Source: Haloarcula nitratireducens (GTDB lineage: Archaea; Halobacteriota; Halobacteria; Halobacteriales; Haloarculaceae). From it: 64,000 nucleotides of DNA. This document shows positions 42,822 through 52,130 of this stretch, in pieces (position 1 is the first letter of the stretch; every line of letters begins with the position of its first letter). The position numbers were made by a program, and so were the translations under genes. Below the pieces are notes generated by a model, which saw only the letters and a program-made list of their open reading frames with translations, did not search any database and was not told the DNA's origin. Location: positions 248,001 through 312,000 of the forward strand of contig NZ_RKLT01000004.1 of the NCBI RefSeq assembly GCF_019599505.1, in the 5' to 3' direction.

Positions 42822-42965
42822 ATGACGCGGACCCACGCCACCGATTCGCTCGCCGCCGCGAGCGATGGGTCCGCCCGTTTTTCCCCCCGACGACACCGTC
42901 GGACGGAGTCCGACGAGCAGTCGGCTCAGACGCCGAGCCGACGGCGACGACCGGGCCTCTGCTAG
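42822..42965 (+). CDS. Candidate arginine-rich leader peptide upstream of argG
   Basis: A 47-codon reading frame starts MTRTHATDSLAAASDGSARF and ends in four consecutive arginines plus PGLC. Ten of 47 residues are arginine, and the four in a row (codons 40-43, at 42939-42950) sit just before the stop. A weak TATA-like CTATTAG lies about 28 nt before the ATG. The arginine content and position ahead of argG fit a translational-stalling leader. However, arginine is also what GC-rich non-coding DNA often encodes by chance, so confidence is modest. Confidence 0.35.
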   Translation: MTRTHATDSLAAASDGSARFSPRRHRRTESDEQSAQTPSRRRRPGLC

Positions 42966-42969
42966 GCCC
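42898..42969 (+). promoter_or_regulatory. Three consecutive hairpins in the argG leader
   Basis: Hairpin 1: 42898-42914 (7-bp stem GTCGGAC/GTCCGAC). Hairpin 2: 42920-42942 (8-bp stem GTCGGCTC/GAGCCGAC). Hairpin 3: 42953-42969 (6-bp stem GGGCCT/AGGCCC). The four arginine codons of the leader frame overlap the descending arm of hairpin 2, and hairpin 3 spans the leader stop. A ribosome paused there could change folding. A regulatory role is inferred. Confidence 0.4.
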
Positions 42970-43085
42970 ACTACTATCTTCACTCCGTCTCACGGTTCGT
43001 CTCGTCCCCAAGCGCCGCCGGTCGGCTGTCCGGCGCGTCATCCCAAACCGACAGTCACACCACGGAACCCACAGAGTACACAACT

Positions 43086-44363
43086 ATGCCAGAAGGAAAC
43101 GGAACCGTCGCGCTCGCCTTCTCCGGCGGGCTCGACACGACAGTCTGCGTCTCGCTGCTCAAAGAGGAGTACGGCTACGACGAGGTCATCGGCGTCACCG
43201 TCGACGTCGGCCAGCCCGACTACGAGTTCGAGGAGGCCGAGGAGACCGCCGAAGCCCTCGGCGTCGAACAGTACGTCGTCGACGCCAAGGAGGAGTTCGC
43301 CGACCTCTGTCTGAAGGCCGTGAAGGCCAACGCCGACTACCAGGGCTACCCGCTCGGGACGGCGCTCGCGCGCCCGGTCATCGCCAAGGCCATCCTCTCG
43401 GTCGCCGAGGAGGAGGGCTGTAACGGCATCGCCCACGGCTGTACCGGCAAGGGCAACGACCAGCTGCGCTTCGAGGCCATCTGGCGCGATTCGGACCTCG
43501 AAGTCATCGCCCCCGTGCGCGAACTCGGCCTGACCCGCGAGTGGGAGAACGAGTACGCACAGGAGAAGGGCCTCCCCGTCGAGGGCGGCGACGGCGGCCG
43601 CTACTCCATCGACACGAACCTCTGGAGCCGCTCCATCGAGGGCTCCGAACTCGAAGACCCATCGACGATTCCCGAGGACGACATCTACAAGTGGACCGAG
43701 AACCCCTCGGGCAAGGACGCCGAACTGGTCGACATCGAGTTCGAGGAGGGCGAGGCCGTCGCCGTCGACGGCGAGGAACTGGGCAAGGTCGAACTCATCG
43801 AGCGGCTCAACGAACAGGCGGGCGCCCACGGCATCGGCCGCACGGACATGATGGAAGACCGCATGCTCGGGCTGAAGGTCCGCGAGAACTACGAGCACCC
43901 CGCGGCCACCGTCCTGCTGACCGCCCACGAGGCGCTGGAAGGGCTCGTCCTCACGCAGGAGGAGCGCCAGTTCAAGGCGCAGGTCGACCAGCAGTGGTCC
44001 CAGAAGGCCTACGAGGGCCTCGTCGACGCGCCGCTGGTCAGCGCGCTCGAAGCGTTCGTCGACGACACTAACGAGCGTGTCACTGGCTCCGTGACGGTGA
44101 AACTCGAAGGCGGTCACTGCCGTCCGGTCTCCCGCGAGTCCGACTACGCCGTCTACAGCGAATCGGCGGCCTCCTTCGACGAGGAGGACGTGACCGGCGG
44201 TATCACCCAGCAGGACGCCACCGGCGTCGCCAAGTACCACGGCTTCCAGTCCCGTTTAGCGAACAAGATTCTGGACGACGCGCGCAAGAGCACGGCGGTC
44301 ACGGACGGTGGAAGCGAGGAAGTGAGCGGCGGCGACGCCGCGAACGCGGAGTCGGAGGAATAA
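43086..44363 (+). CDS. argG: Argininosuccinate synthase
   Basis: 425 residues. The N-terminal ATP-pyrophosphatase loop ALAFSGGLDTTVCV starts near residue 8. The GCTGKGNDQLRFE block and the synthase core (RYSIDTNLWSRSIEGSELED) follow. It joins citrulline and aspartate with ATP. The C-terminal 25 residues are a low-complexity acidic tail. argH starts 3 bp after its stop, so the two last steps of arginine synthesis form one operon, preceded by a structured leader. Confidence 0.95.
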   Translation: MPEGNGTVALAFSGGLDTTVCVSLLKEEYGYDEVIGVTVDVGQPDYEFEEAEETAEALGVEQYVVDAKEEFADLCLKAVKANADYQGYPLGTALARPVIAKAILSVAEEEGCNGIAHGCTGKGNDQLRFEAIWRDSDLEVIAPVRELGLTREWENEYAQEKGLPVEGGDGGRYSIDTNLWSRSIEGSELEDPSTIPEDDIYKWTENPSGKDAELVDIEFEEGEAVAVDGEELGKVELIERLNEQAGAHGIGRTDMMEDRMLGLKVRENYEHPAATVLLTAHEALEGLVLTQEERQFKAQVDQQWSQKAYEGLVDAPLVSALEAFVDDTNERVTGSVTVKLEGGHCRPVSRESDYAVYSESAASFDEEDVTGGITQQDATGVAKYHGFQSRLANKILDDARKSTAVTDGGSEEVSGGDAANAESEE

Positions 44364-44366
44364 CCC

Positions 44367-45857
44367 ATGAGCGACGGAGAGGACCCCACCTCGAACGCAG
44401 ACGACGAGACGGTCGTCCGCCGCGACCGCTTCGCCGGCGGACCGGCCCGGTCGTTCCTCTCCTCGCTCGCAGACGACGAGCGCATCTTCGCGGCCGACCT
44501 CGCGGTGGACCGCGCGCACGTCGTGATGCTCGCCGAACAGGGCATCGTCGACGACGAGACGGTCGGCGAGATCCTGGCCGCGTTAGACGACGTGGAGGGG
44601 GCGGGACACGCCGCCCTCTCCGACGGCGAGGACGTCCACGAGGCCGTCGAGAGCGCGGTCATCGACCGAGTCGGTCCCGAGGGCGGGAAGATGCACACCG
44701 CTCGCTCGCGCAACGACGAGGTGGCCGCGTGTATCCGCTACCGCCTGCGCGAGGACGTCCTCGACCTGCTCTCGACGCTCGTCGGCGCGCGCGAGCAGTT
44801 GCTCGCGGTCGCGAGCGAGCAGCGCGAGACGGTGATGCCGGGTTACACGCACCTCCAGCCCGCACAGCCGACGACGGTGGCTCACTGGGCGCTCTCCTAC
44901 GAACAGGCGCTCCAGCGCGACACCGGTCGGCTGCTCGATGCCTACGAACGCATCAACCAGAACCCGCTGGGTTCGGCCGCCTTCGCCGGGACGCCGTTCG
45001 AGGTGGACCGCGAACGCACCGCCGAACTGCTCGGGTTCGACTCCGTGGCGGAGAACTCGATGGACGCCTCGGCGACCCGTGACTTCATGGTAGAGACGAC
45101 CAGCGCCGTCGCCGCGCTCGCCACGACGCTGTCGAGTCTCGCCGAGGACGTGGTCGTGATGGCCAGCAAGGACCACGTCGAGTTGGACGACGACTACGCC
45201 TCGACGAGTTCCATCATGCCCCAGAAGAAGAACCCCGACACGCTGGAACTGGTGCGGGGTCGCACCGGCGACGCGACCGCCGGGTTGAACGGCCTGCTGA
45301 CCAACCTCAAGGGCCAGCCCCGCGCGTACAACCGCGACCTGCAACGGGCGGGCCGGCACGCGTGGGACGCCATCGACAGCGTCACCGACAGCGTCGAGGT
45401 CGCGGCGGGCGCGGTGGCGACGGCCGACTGGCCCGCCGAGACGCTCGAAGCCGCGGCCGGCGAGGGCTTTGCCACCGCCACCGGCGTCGCCGACTTGCTG
45501 GCGATGGCCGGCGTCCCGTTCCGCACCGCCCACGAGGTGGTCGCCGAGGCGGCCGCTGGACTTGACGCGGACGAGAACGCGCCGGATTACGAGGCGCTCT
45601 CGGCGGTCGCCGAGGACGTGTTGGGCGAGCCGCTCTCCGAATACGTCGAGCGCGACGCCGTCGAGCGGGCGCTCGACCCGACCGAGAGCGTCGCCATGCG
45701 CGACTCCCGCGGCGGACCCGCGCCCGCGGCCGTCGCCGAACAGGTGTCGAGAGCGAAAGAGGTTCTCGCGACTCACCGAGAGACGGTCGAATCGCGTCGA
45801 GACGCCGTCGAACGCGCGACAGACCGCCGGCAGACGGAGGCGAGTCGCTATGTATGA
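44367..45857 (+). CDS. argH: Argininosuccinate lyase
   Basis: 496 residues of the fumarase/aspartase superfamily. Conserved regions are KMHTARSRNDEVA, TVMPGYTHLQPAQPTTVAHW and the signature loop SSIMPQKKNPDTLELVRGR. It splits argininosuccinate to arginine and fumarate. The C-terminus is extended and charged (ERATDRRQTEASRYV). The lyase signature and operon position after argG make the assignment firm. Confidence 0.95.
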   Translation: MSDGEDPTSNADDETVVRRDRFAGGPARSFLSSLADDERIFAADLAVDRAHVVMLAEQGIVDDETVGEILAALDDVEGAGHAALSDGEDVHEAVESAVIDRVGPEGGKMHTARSRNDEVAACIRYRLREDVLDLLSTLVGAREQLLAVASEQRETVMPGYTHLQPAQPTTVAHWALSYEQALQRDTGRLLDAYERINQNPLGSAAFAGTPFEVDRERTAELLGFDSVAENSMDASATRDFMVETTSAVAALATTLSSLAEDVVVMASKDHVELDDDYASTSSIMPQKKNPDTLELVRGRTGDATAGLNGLLTNLKGQPRAYNRDLQRAGRHAWDAIDSVTDSVEVAAGAVATADWPAETLEAAAGEGFATATGVADLLAMAGVPFRTAHEVVAEAAAGLDADENAPDYEALSAVAEDVLGEPLSEYVERDAVERALDPTESVAMRDSRGGPAPAAVAEQVSRAKEVLATHRETVESRRDAVERATDRRQTEASRYV

Positions 45858-45988
45858 GCGACGACCAGCCCCGCGAGGGGAAATTATACCATAAATCTGA
45901 TACGGATTTCAGTCATGCGCGGATATCGGGATTAACACTCTGTTAGAGCACTGTATGGTTAGATAGCCTTTCTGATAGGTTCGAAGGG

Positions 45989-45994
45989 TTTAAG
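45989..45994 (+). promoter_or_regulatory. TATA box of the argW operon
   Basis: TTTAAG lies about 30 nt upstream of the argW ATG. The 164-bp argH-argW gap also includes the incomplete inverted repeat AAATC-x7-GATTT near 45893-45909, a possible operator. Both are weak sequence-based inferences. Confidence 0.4.
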
Positions 45995-46021
45995 TGAGTG
46001 GGTGTGCGAGGGTGAGGTACA

Positions 46022-46186
46022 ATGGCAGAATGCATCGAGTGCGGGGCCGACGTGTCCCTGCACGACAACCTCGAAGTCGGAGAGATCGTCGACTGTTCCA
46101 CCTGTGGTGCCGAACTCGAAGTCGTCGCCACGGACCCCGTCGAGCTCGACAGCGCGCCCGAGCTCGAAGAGGACTGGGGTGAGTGA
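46022..46186 (+). CDS. argW: LysW/ArgW amino-group carrier protein
   Basis: 54 residues. A zinc-ribbon layout with C4, C7, C25 and C28 (AECIECG and DCSTCG) is followed by an acidic tail ending EDWGE. The C-terminal glutamate of EDWGE is the residue to which the substrate is attached in LysW carriers. Glutamate (or aminoadipate) is linked to it, modified by the next enzymes, and released as ornithine (or lysine). The gene is first in the argW-argX-argC-argB-argD-argE-argF run, which points to arginine. Confidence 0.93.
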   Translation: MAECIECGADVSLHDNLEVGEIVDCSTCGAELEVVATDPVELDSAPELEEDWGE

Positions 46187-46270
46187 GGTGTTCGCGGTGG
46201 CGCGGCGCGTTGCGTCGCTCGTGACTGTGACCCGTGACGCCGCGACCCGCGAACACGCGGAGACCACAGC

Positions 46271-47167
46271 ATGAAGGTCGGAATGCTCTACTCGCGCATC
46301 CGCAAGGACGAGAAGCTCCTGCTGTCGGAGCTGCGCGAGCGCGATCACGAGGTCGTGAAGATAGACGTCCGCAAACAGCAGTTCAACATCAGCGACGCGC
46401 CCGCGGAGTTCGAGGGCCTGGATCTGGTCGTCGATCGCTGTCTGGCGACCTCTCGGAGCGTCTACGCGACGAAGTTCGCCGCGGCCTACGACGTGCCGGT
46501 CGTCAACGGGCCCGACGTCGCGGAGGTCTGTTCGGACAAGGTCAAGAACAGCCTCGCACTCGTCGAGGCGGGCGTCCCGACGCCCGACACCGACGTGGCG
46601 TTCACGAAGGACGCCGCCCTCGAATCCATCGAGGAGTTCGGCTACCCCTGCGTCCTCAAACCCGTCGTCGGGTCGTGGGGCCGCCTGATGGCCAAGATCG
46701 ACTCCCGCGACGCCGCGGAGGCGATCCTCGAACACAAGGAGACGCTCGGTCACTACGAGCACAAGATCTTCTACGTCCAGGAGTTCGTCGAGAAGCCCGG
46801 CCGGGACATCCGCGTGCTGGCCGTCGACGGCGAACCCGTGGCGGCGATGGTCCGTTCCTCGGACCACTGGCTCACCAACGCCGCGAAGGGCGCGGAGACC
46901 AACACCTTCGAGCTGGACGACCGCGCGCTCGAACTGGTCGAGAAGGCCTCCGACGCCGTCGGCGGCGGGCTGCTCGGCGTCGACCTGATGGAGGTCGGCT
47001 ACGACGCCGACACCGGCGAGTTCGAGGACTACACGGTCCACGAGGTCAACCACACCGTCGAGTTCAAGGCGCTGAACGAGGTCAGCGACGTGGACGTCCC
47101 CGCTGCGGTCGTCGACTGGTTGGAATCGAAAGCGGCGAGCGAGAGCGACGCGGAGGTCACCGCATGA
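46271..47167 (+). CDS. argX: Glutamate-[LysW] ligase (ATP-grasp)
   Basis: 298 residues of the ATP-grasp fold, like LysX/RimK. It has VVNGPDVAEVCSDKVKNSLALVEAGVPTPD, PCVLKPVVGSWGRLMAKI and the C-terminal VDLMEVGYD ... HEVNHTVEFKALNEV. It attaches the glutamate amino group to the C-terminal glutamate of the carrier. It begins 84 bp after argW, and its stop overlaps the argC start (ATGA). Confidence 0.92.
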   Translation: MKVGMLYSRIRKDEKLLLSELRERDHEVVKIDVRKQQFNISDAPAEFEGLDLVVDRCLATSRSVYATKFAAAYDVPVVNGPDVAEVCSDKVKNSLALVEAGVPTPDTDVAFTKDAALESIEEFGYPCVLKPVVGSWGRLMAKIDSRDAAEAILEHKETLGHYEHKIFYVQEFVEKPGRDIRVLAVDGEPVAAMVRSSDHWLTNAAKGAETNTFELDDRALELVEKASDAVGGGLLGVDLMEVGYDADTGEFEDYTVHEVNHTVEFKALNEVSDVDVPAAVVDWLESKAASESDAEVTA

Positions 47168-48201
47168 CGTACTCCGCGAGCGTCGTCGGCGGCTCCGGAT
47201 TCACCGGCGGCGAGCTGCTCCGCCTGCTCGACGGCCACCCCGAGTTCGAACTCGAACAGGCGACGAGCCGCTCGAAGGCGAACAAGACCATCGGCCACCA
47301 GCACCCCAACCTCCGGCACTCGGACCTGCGCTTCTCCTCGCCCGAGGACCTGGAATCCGTGGACGTGCTGTTCGCCGCGACGCCTCACGGCGTCTCGATG
47401 GAGCAAATCGACGCGTTCCAGGACGCCGCCGGAACCGTCGTGGACCTCTCGGCCGATTTCCGCCTGAACACCGAAGAACAGTACGACGAGTGGTACGACG
47501 GGCACACGCGCCCGGACCTGCTCGAAGCGAGCGAGTACGCGCTCCCCGAACTCAACCGCGACGACCTCGCGGGCGCGGACCTGATCGCCTCCGGCGGCTG
47601 TAACGCCACGGCGACGATTCTGGGCCTGCTCCCCCTCTTCGAAGCGGACGTCCTCACCGGCGACGAGCGGATCGTCGTCGACGTGAAGGTCGGCTCCAGC
47701 GAGGGCGGGGCCGGCGGCGGCGAGGCGTCGAGCCACCCCGAGCGCTCGGGCGTCGTCCGCCCCTACGCCCCGACGGGCCACCGTCACGAGGCCGAGATCC
47801 AGCAGTTCCTCGGCGTCGACGTCTCCTTCACCGTCCACGCGGTGGACATGGTCCGCGGCGCGAGCGCGACCTGTCACGTCTTCCCCGACGGTCCCGTCTC
47901 GAAGGGCGACCTCTGGGGAGCCTATCGCGGGAGCTACGAGGACGAACCGTTCGTCGAACTGGTCGCGGGCGGCGGCGGCGTCTACCGCTACCCCGAACCG
48001 AAGGCCGTCGCGGGGACCAATCGCGCGGAGGTCGGCTTCGAACTCGACCCCGCGAACAAGCGGCTGGTCGTCTTCTCGGCCATCGACAACATGATGAAGG
48101 GGTCGGCCGGACAGGCCGTCCACGCGGCGAACGTCGCCCTCGGCATCGAAGAGACGGCGGGACTGGAGTTCCAGGGACTCCACCCCGTCGGCGCACCGTA
48201 A
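47164..48201 (+). CDS. argC: [LysW]-glutamyl-phosphate reductase
   Basis: 345 residues. The NADPH-binding SVVGGSGFTGGELLRLL region opens the protein, and ASGGCNATATILGLL carries the catalytic cysteine. The KVGSSEGGAGGGEASSHPE block and the VHAVDMVRGASATCHVF region are typical. It reduces the acyl phosphate made by ArgB to the semialdehyde. Family resemblance covers both ArgC and LysY; the neighbours favour arginine. The ATG at 47164 overlaps the argX stop. Confidence 0.92.
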   Translation: MTYSASVVGGSGFTGGELLRLLDGHPEFELEQATSRSKANKTIGHQHPNLRHSDLRFSSPEDLESVDVLFAATPHGVSMEQIDAFQDAAGTVVDLSADFRLNTEEQYDEWYDGHTRPDLLEASEYALPELNRDDLAGADLIASGGCNATATILGLLPLFEADVLTGDERIVVDVKVGSSEGGAGGGEASSHPERSGVVRPYAPTGHRHEAEIQQFLGVDVSFTVHAVDMVRGASATCHVFPDGPVSKGDLWGAYRGSYEDEPFVELVAGGGGVYRYPEPKAVAGTNRAEVGFELDPANKRLVVFSAIDNMMKGSAGQAVHAANVALGIEETAGLEFQGLHPVGAP

Positions 48202-48219
48202 CTCCTGGAGAGATTTTCT

Positions 48220-49059
48220 ATGACAGTCGTTATCAAAGTCGGTGGCGCTCGTGCGGTCGACCCCGCAGGGGCGCTCGCGGATGTCGCATCACTCGTCGAG
48301 CAGGGCGAACAGGTCGTCGTGGTTCACGGCGGCTCTACCAAAGTCGACGAGACGCTCGAACGACTCGGCATCGAACCGGAGTACGTCGAGACGCCGAGCG
48401 GCGTCGTCGGCCGCTTCACCGACGAAGCCACGATGGAGGTGTTCGAGATGGCTTTCGGCCACCTCAACACTCAACTCGTCGCCGGCCTCCAGAGCGAGGG
48501 AGTCGACGCCGTCGGCCTGAACGGCGTCGACGGGAAGTTGCTCTACGGCCCGCGCAAGTCCGCGGTTCGGGTCGTCGAGGACGGCAAGAAGAAGATTCGC
48601 CGCGGCGACCACTCCGGCACCATCAAGCGGGTCAACGGCGACCTGCTCGAATCGCTTCTTTCGGACGGCTACACGCCTGTTGCGGCCCCACCCATGGCCG
48701 GAGACGACGACGGCGAGATCGTGCCGGTCAACACCGACGCCGACCGTTCGGCGGCCGCCATCGCCGCCGAACTCGACGCGACGCTCGTCCTGCTGACGGA
48801 CGTCGAGGGCGTATACGCCGACGCCGACGACCCCTCGACGCTCATCGAGTCCGTCGAGACGGCCGACGGCTGGGACGCCCTCGAAGCCGCCGCCGAGGGG
48901 TTCATGGGGCGGAAGATCATGGCCGTCGAGGAGGCGCTGACCGGCGGCGCGAGCGAGGCGGTAGTCGCCGACGCCAACGCCGACGAGCCGATAACCTCGG
49001 CCCTCGAAGGGAGCGGAACGCACATGCACGCGAGCGCGGTTCAGGAGGACAACGTATGA
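48220..49059 (+). CDS. argB: [LysW]-glutamate kinase
   Basis: 279 residues of the amino-acid kinase fold. VVIKVGGARAVDPAG carries the phosphate-binding lysine and glycines, VVHGGSTKVDETLERLG follows, and the ADRSAAAIAAELDATLVLLTDVEGVYADADD region is the nucleotide site. It phosphorylates the carrier-bound glutamate. It follows argC by 18 bp with a GGAG motif before the start, and its stop overlaps the argD start. Confidence 0.92.
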   Translation: MTVVIKVGGARAVDPAGALADVASLVEQGEQVVVVHGGSTKVDETLERLGIEPEYVETPSGVVGRFTDEATMEVFEMAFGHLNTQLVAGLQSEGVDAVGLNGVDGKLLYGPRKSAVRVVEDGKKKIRRGDHSGTIKRVNGDLLESLLSDGYTPVAAPPMAGDDDGEIVPVNTDADRSAAAIAAELDATLVLLTDVEGVYADADDPSTLIESVETADGWDALEAAAEGFMGRKIMAVEEALTGGASEAVVADANADEPITSALEGSGTHMHASAVQEDNV

Positions 49060-50183
49060 CCGGATTCGTCTTCAACGAGAAACCCATCCAGATCGAGCGC
49101 GGCGACGGCGCGTACGTCTACGACGACGGCGGCACCGAGTACCTCGACATGGGTGCGTCGTACGCCTGTGTCCCGCTCGGTCACGGCCACGACGCCGTTC
49201 ACGAGGCCGTCACCGAGCAGTTCGAGAAACTGACCTACGTGCAGGCGTCCTATCCGAACGCCCAGCGGACGGCGCTGTACGAACTGCTCGCCGACACCGC
49301 GCCGGACCCCATCGACAAGACGTGGCTCTGTAACTCGGGGACCGAGGCCAACGAGGCGGCGCTGAAGTTCGCCCGCTCGGCCACCGGGAACTCGAAGATC
49401 GTCGCCACGATGAAGGGCTTCCACGGCCGGACGATGGGCGCGCTCGCCACGACGTGGAAGAGCAAGTACAAGAAGCCCTACGAGCCGCTCATCGGCGACG
49501 TGGAGTTCGTCCCCTACGACGACGCGGAGGCGCTCTCGGAGGCCGTCGACGAGGACACCGCCGCGTTCATCGTCGAACCGGTGCAGGGCGAGGGCGGCAT
49601 CAACCCGGCCTCGACGGAGTACCTCGAAGCGGCCCGCGAGATAACCGAGGAGACGGGTACGGCGCTCATCTTCGACGAAGTGCAGACCGGGATGGGTCGG
49701 ACCGGCGCGCTGTGGAACTCCCAGCGAGCGGACGTGACGCCCGACATGATAACGTCGGCGAAGGGACTGGGCAACGGCTTCCCCGTCGGCGCGACGCTCT
49801 GTCGCGACTGGATCGCCGAGGACTACGGCTCGCACGCCTCGACGTTCTCCGGGGGGCCGGTCATCTCCGCCGCGGCGGGCGCGACGGTCTCGACGATGCT
49901 GGACGAGTCGGTCCCCGAGAACGCCGCCGCGATGGGCGAGTACCTCCAGACGGAACTCGAATCCGCGATCGGCGACGAGGTGCGGGACGTTCGCGGCGAG
50001 GGCCTGATGGTCGGCGTCGAGGTCGGCCGTGGCGCGAACGAGGCGCTGAAGCAACTCGCGCTGCACCATCAGGTGCTCGCGTTGCCGGCGGGCCGGACCG
50101 TCGTGCGCCTGCTCCCGCCGCTGACCATCGACGAGGACCACGCCGACGCGGTGGTCGAGGCCATGACGGAGGTCATCGGATGA
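49056..50183 (+). CDS. argD: [LysW]-ornithine aminotransferase (PLP)
   Basis: 375 residues, class III aminotransferase. The conserved SGTEANEAALKFAR, the aspartate motif LIFDEVQTGMGRTG and the PLP-lysine motif ITSAKGLGNGFPVG are in order. It converts the carrier-bound semialdehyde to the ornithine derivative. The start overlaps argB by 4 bp, and the stop overlaps argE by 4 bp, so translation is probably coupled. Confidence 0.93.
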   Translation: MTGFVFNEKPIQIERGDGAYVYDDGGTEYLDMGASYACVPLGHGHDAVHEAVTEQFEKLTYVQASYPNAQRTALYELLADTAPDPIDKTWLCNSGTEANEAALKFARSATGNSKIVATMKGFHGRTMGALATTWKSKYKKPYEPLIGDVEFVPYDDAEALSEAVDEDTAAFIVEPVQGEGGINPASTEYLEAAREITEETGTALIFDEVQTGMGRTGALWNSQRADVTPDMITSAKGLGNGFPVGATLCRDWIAEDYGSHASTFSGGPVISAAAGATVSTMLDESVPENAAAMGEYLQTELESAIGDEVRDVRGEGLMVGVEVGRGANEALKQLALHHQVLALPAGRTVVRLLPPLTIDEDHADAVVEAMTEVIG

Positions 50184-51235
50184 GCGAAGCGGCCTCCGTC
50201 GACGCTGACACCGAAGCCCGCGAACTGCTCGAAGCCGTCGTTCGCATCCCCTCGGTCTCGCGGAACGAACGCGAGGCCGCGGAGCGACTCGTCGACTTCT
50301 TCGAGGACCACGGCCGCGAGGCGTGGCTGGACGAGGTCGGCAACGTCCGCGCGCCAGCCGACGACGGCGTCCTCCTCACGTCGCACATCGACACCGTCCC
50401 GGGCGACATCCCGGTTCGCATCGAGGAGAGCGACGAGGGCGAGGTGCTGTGGGGCCGCGGCAGCGTCGACGCGAAGGGGCCGCTGTGCTCGATGGCCGTC
50501 GCCGCCGTCCGCACCGGCGCGTCCTTCGTCGGCGTCGTCGGCGAGGAAGTCGACTCCGAGGGCGCGCGCTATCTCGTCGAGGACCGCGAGGACGCCCCCG
50601 ACGCCGTCGTCAACGGCGAACCCTCCGGCTGGGAGGGCATCACGCTGGGCTACCGCGGACTCCTGGCGGGCACCTACGTCGCCACCAGCGAATCCGGTCA
50701 CTCCTCGCGCCCGGAGAACAACGCGATCCAGGACGCCATCGACTGGTGGTCGGCCGTCGAAGCCGAGTTCGACCCCGACGACTGGGTCCCGGTCTTCGAG
50801 CGGGTCACCTGCAAACCCGTCGACATCGACGGCGGGATCTCCGAGGACGGGCTGAGCGTCGAGACGACGATGAACGTCCAGCTCCGCGTCCCGCCGGAGT
50901 ACACCACCGACGAGATCCGGGAGATCGCCGACGGCTACCTCGGTAACGGCACCGTCAACTGGGACGACAAGGTCGAACCCGTGATGCAGAGCCCCCGGAC
51001 GAGCGTCGCCCGGGCGTTCCGGGCCGCCATCCGCCAACACGGCGGCGACCCCACGCTACTGCGGAAGACCGGGACCAGCGACATGAACGTCTTCGCCCAG
51101 TCGTGGGACTGCCCGATGGTGACCTACGGTCCCGGCGACTCCGACCTGGACCACGCGCCCGACGAACACATCCACCTCGCGGAGTACGACCGCGCGGTGA
51201 GCGTCCTCACGGACGTGACCGAACGCCTGCTGTAA
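50180..51235 (+). CDS. argE: [LysW]-ornithine hydrolase (M20 peptidase family)
   Basis: 351 residues. The M20 metal-site motifs are TSHIDTVPG, GRGSVDAKGPLCSMA and the glutamate pair GEEVDSEGA; ESGHSSRP is in the dimerisation domain. It releases ornithine from the carrier. The ATG at 50180 overlaps argD. LysK-type hydrolases share this sequence family, so the lysine alternative is excluded mainly by context. It is followed by argF 2 bp later. Confidence 0.92.
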   Translation: MSEAASVDADTEARELLEAVVRIPSVSRNEREAAERLVDFFEDHGREAWLDEVGNVRAPADDGVLLTSHIDTVPGDIPVRIEESDEGEVLWGRGSVDAKGPLCSMAVAAVRTGASFVGVVGEEVDSEGARYLVEDREDAPDAVVNGEPSGWEGITLGYRGLLAGTYVATSESGHSSRPENNAIQDAIDWWSAVEAEFDPDDWVPVFERVTCKPVDIDGGISEDGLSVETTMNVQLRVPPEYTTDEIREIADGYLGNGTVNWDDKVEPVMQSPRTSVARAFRAAIRQHGGDPTLLRKTGTSDMNVFAQSWDCPMVTYGPGDSDLDHAPDEHIHLAEYDRAVSVLTDVTERLL

Positions 51236-51237
51236 CC

Positions 51238-52128
51238 ATGGACCTGCTCGACGTCGACGACCTCACGACCGACGAACTGACCGCGGTGCTCGACCGCGCC
51301 GCCGACATCAAGGCCGACCCCGAGACGTACGACGACGCGCTCGACGGCCAGACGCTGGGGATGATCTTCGAGAAGCCGTCGACGCGGACCCGCGTCTCCT
51401 TCGAGACGGGGATGACGAAACTCGGAGGTCACGCCGTCTTCCTCGGCCCGGACGACATCCACCTGGGCCACGGCGAACCCGTCAAGGACACCGCCCGGGC
51501 GCTGTCGCGGTACGTCGACTTCGTGATGGCCCGCGTCTTCGACCACGCCGACGCCGCGGAACTGGCCGAGTACGCCGACGTGCCGGTCATCAACGCCCTG
51601 ACCGACGACGCCCACCCCTGCCAGACGCTCGCGGACCTGCTGACCATCCGCGAGGAGTTCGGCGGGTTCGAGGACGTCTCGGTGGCGTGGGTCGGCGACG
51701 GCAACAACGTCTGTCAGTCGTTCGTGCTGGGCGCGGCGATGACCGGCATCGACCTCACCGTCGCCACGCCCGAGGGCTACGAAGTGACCGACGACGTCCT
51801 GGAGCGCGCGGCCGAGTTCGACAACGCGCCCGCGACGACTCACGACCCCGAGGCGGCCGTCGAGGGCGCCGACGTGGTTTACACGGACGTCTTCGTCAGC
51901 ATGGGCCAGGAGGACCGCCGCGAGGCGAAACTCGCCGACTTCGACGGGTTCCAGGTCACCACCGACCTGCTCGGCGACCGGACGCTGATGCACTGCCTGC
52001 CCGCTCACCGCGGCGAGGAAGTGACCGACGACGTCGTCGAATCGGAGAACGCCGTCGTCTGGGACCAGGCGGAGAACCGGATGCACGCGCAGAACGGGCT
52101 GCTGACGTGGCTGGCGGATAGAAAGTAA
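51238..52128 (+). CDS. argF: Ornithine carbamoyltransferase
   Basis: 296 residues. The carbamoyl-phosphate loop EKPSTRTRVSFE, the HPCQTLADL motif and the ornithine loop MHCLPAHRGEEV are all present. It makes citrulline for ArgG. The start is the ATG 2 bp after argE; codons further upstream belong to argE. It ends the operon. A 60-bp degraded copy of its 3' end lies 291 bp downstream of the original. Confidence 0.94.
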   Translation: MDLLDVDDLTTDELTAVLDRAADIKADPETYDDALDGQTLGMIFEKPSTRTRVSFETGMTKLGGHAVFLGPDDIHLGHGEPVKDTARALSRYVDFVMARVFDHADAAELAEYADVPVINALTDDAHPCQTLADLLTIREEFGGFEDVSVAWVGDGNNVCQSFVLGAAMTGIDLTVATPEGYEVTDDVLERAAEFDNAPATTHDPEAAVEGADVVYTDVFVSMGQEDRREAKLADFDGFQVTTDLLGDRTLMHCLPAHRGEEVTDDVVESENAVVWDQAENRMHAQNGLLTWLADRK

Positions 52129-52130
52129 TC

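Noticed and set aside
46234..47160. Plus-strand 300-plus-codon frame overlapping argX
   Set aside because: It is argX read in a shifted frame. The ATP-grasp frame starting at 46271 is the real one.
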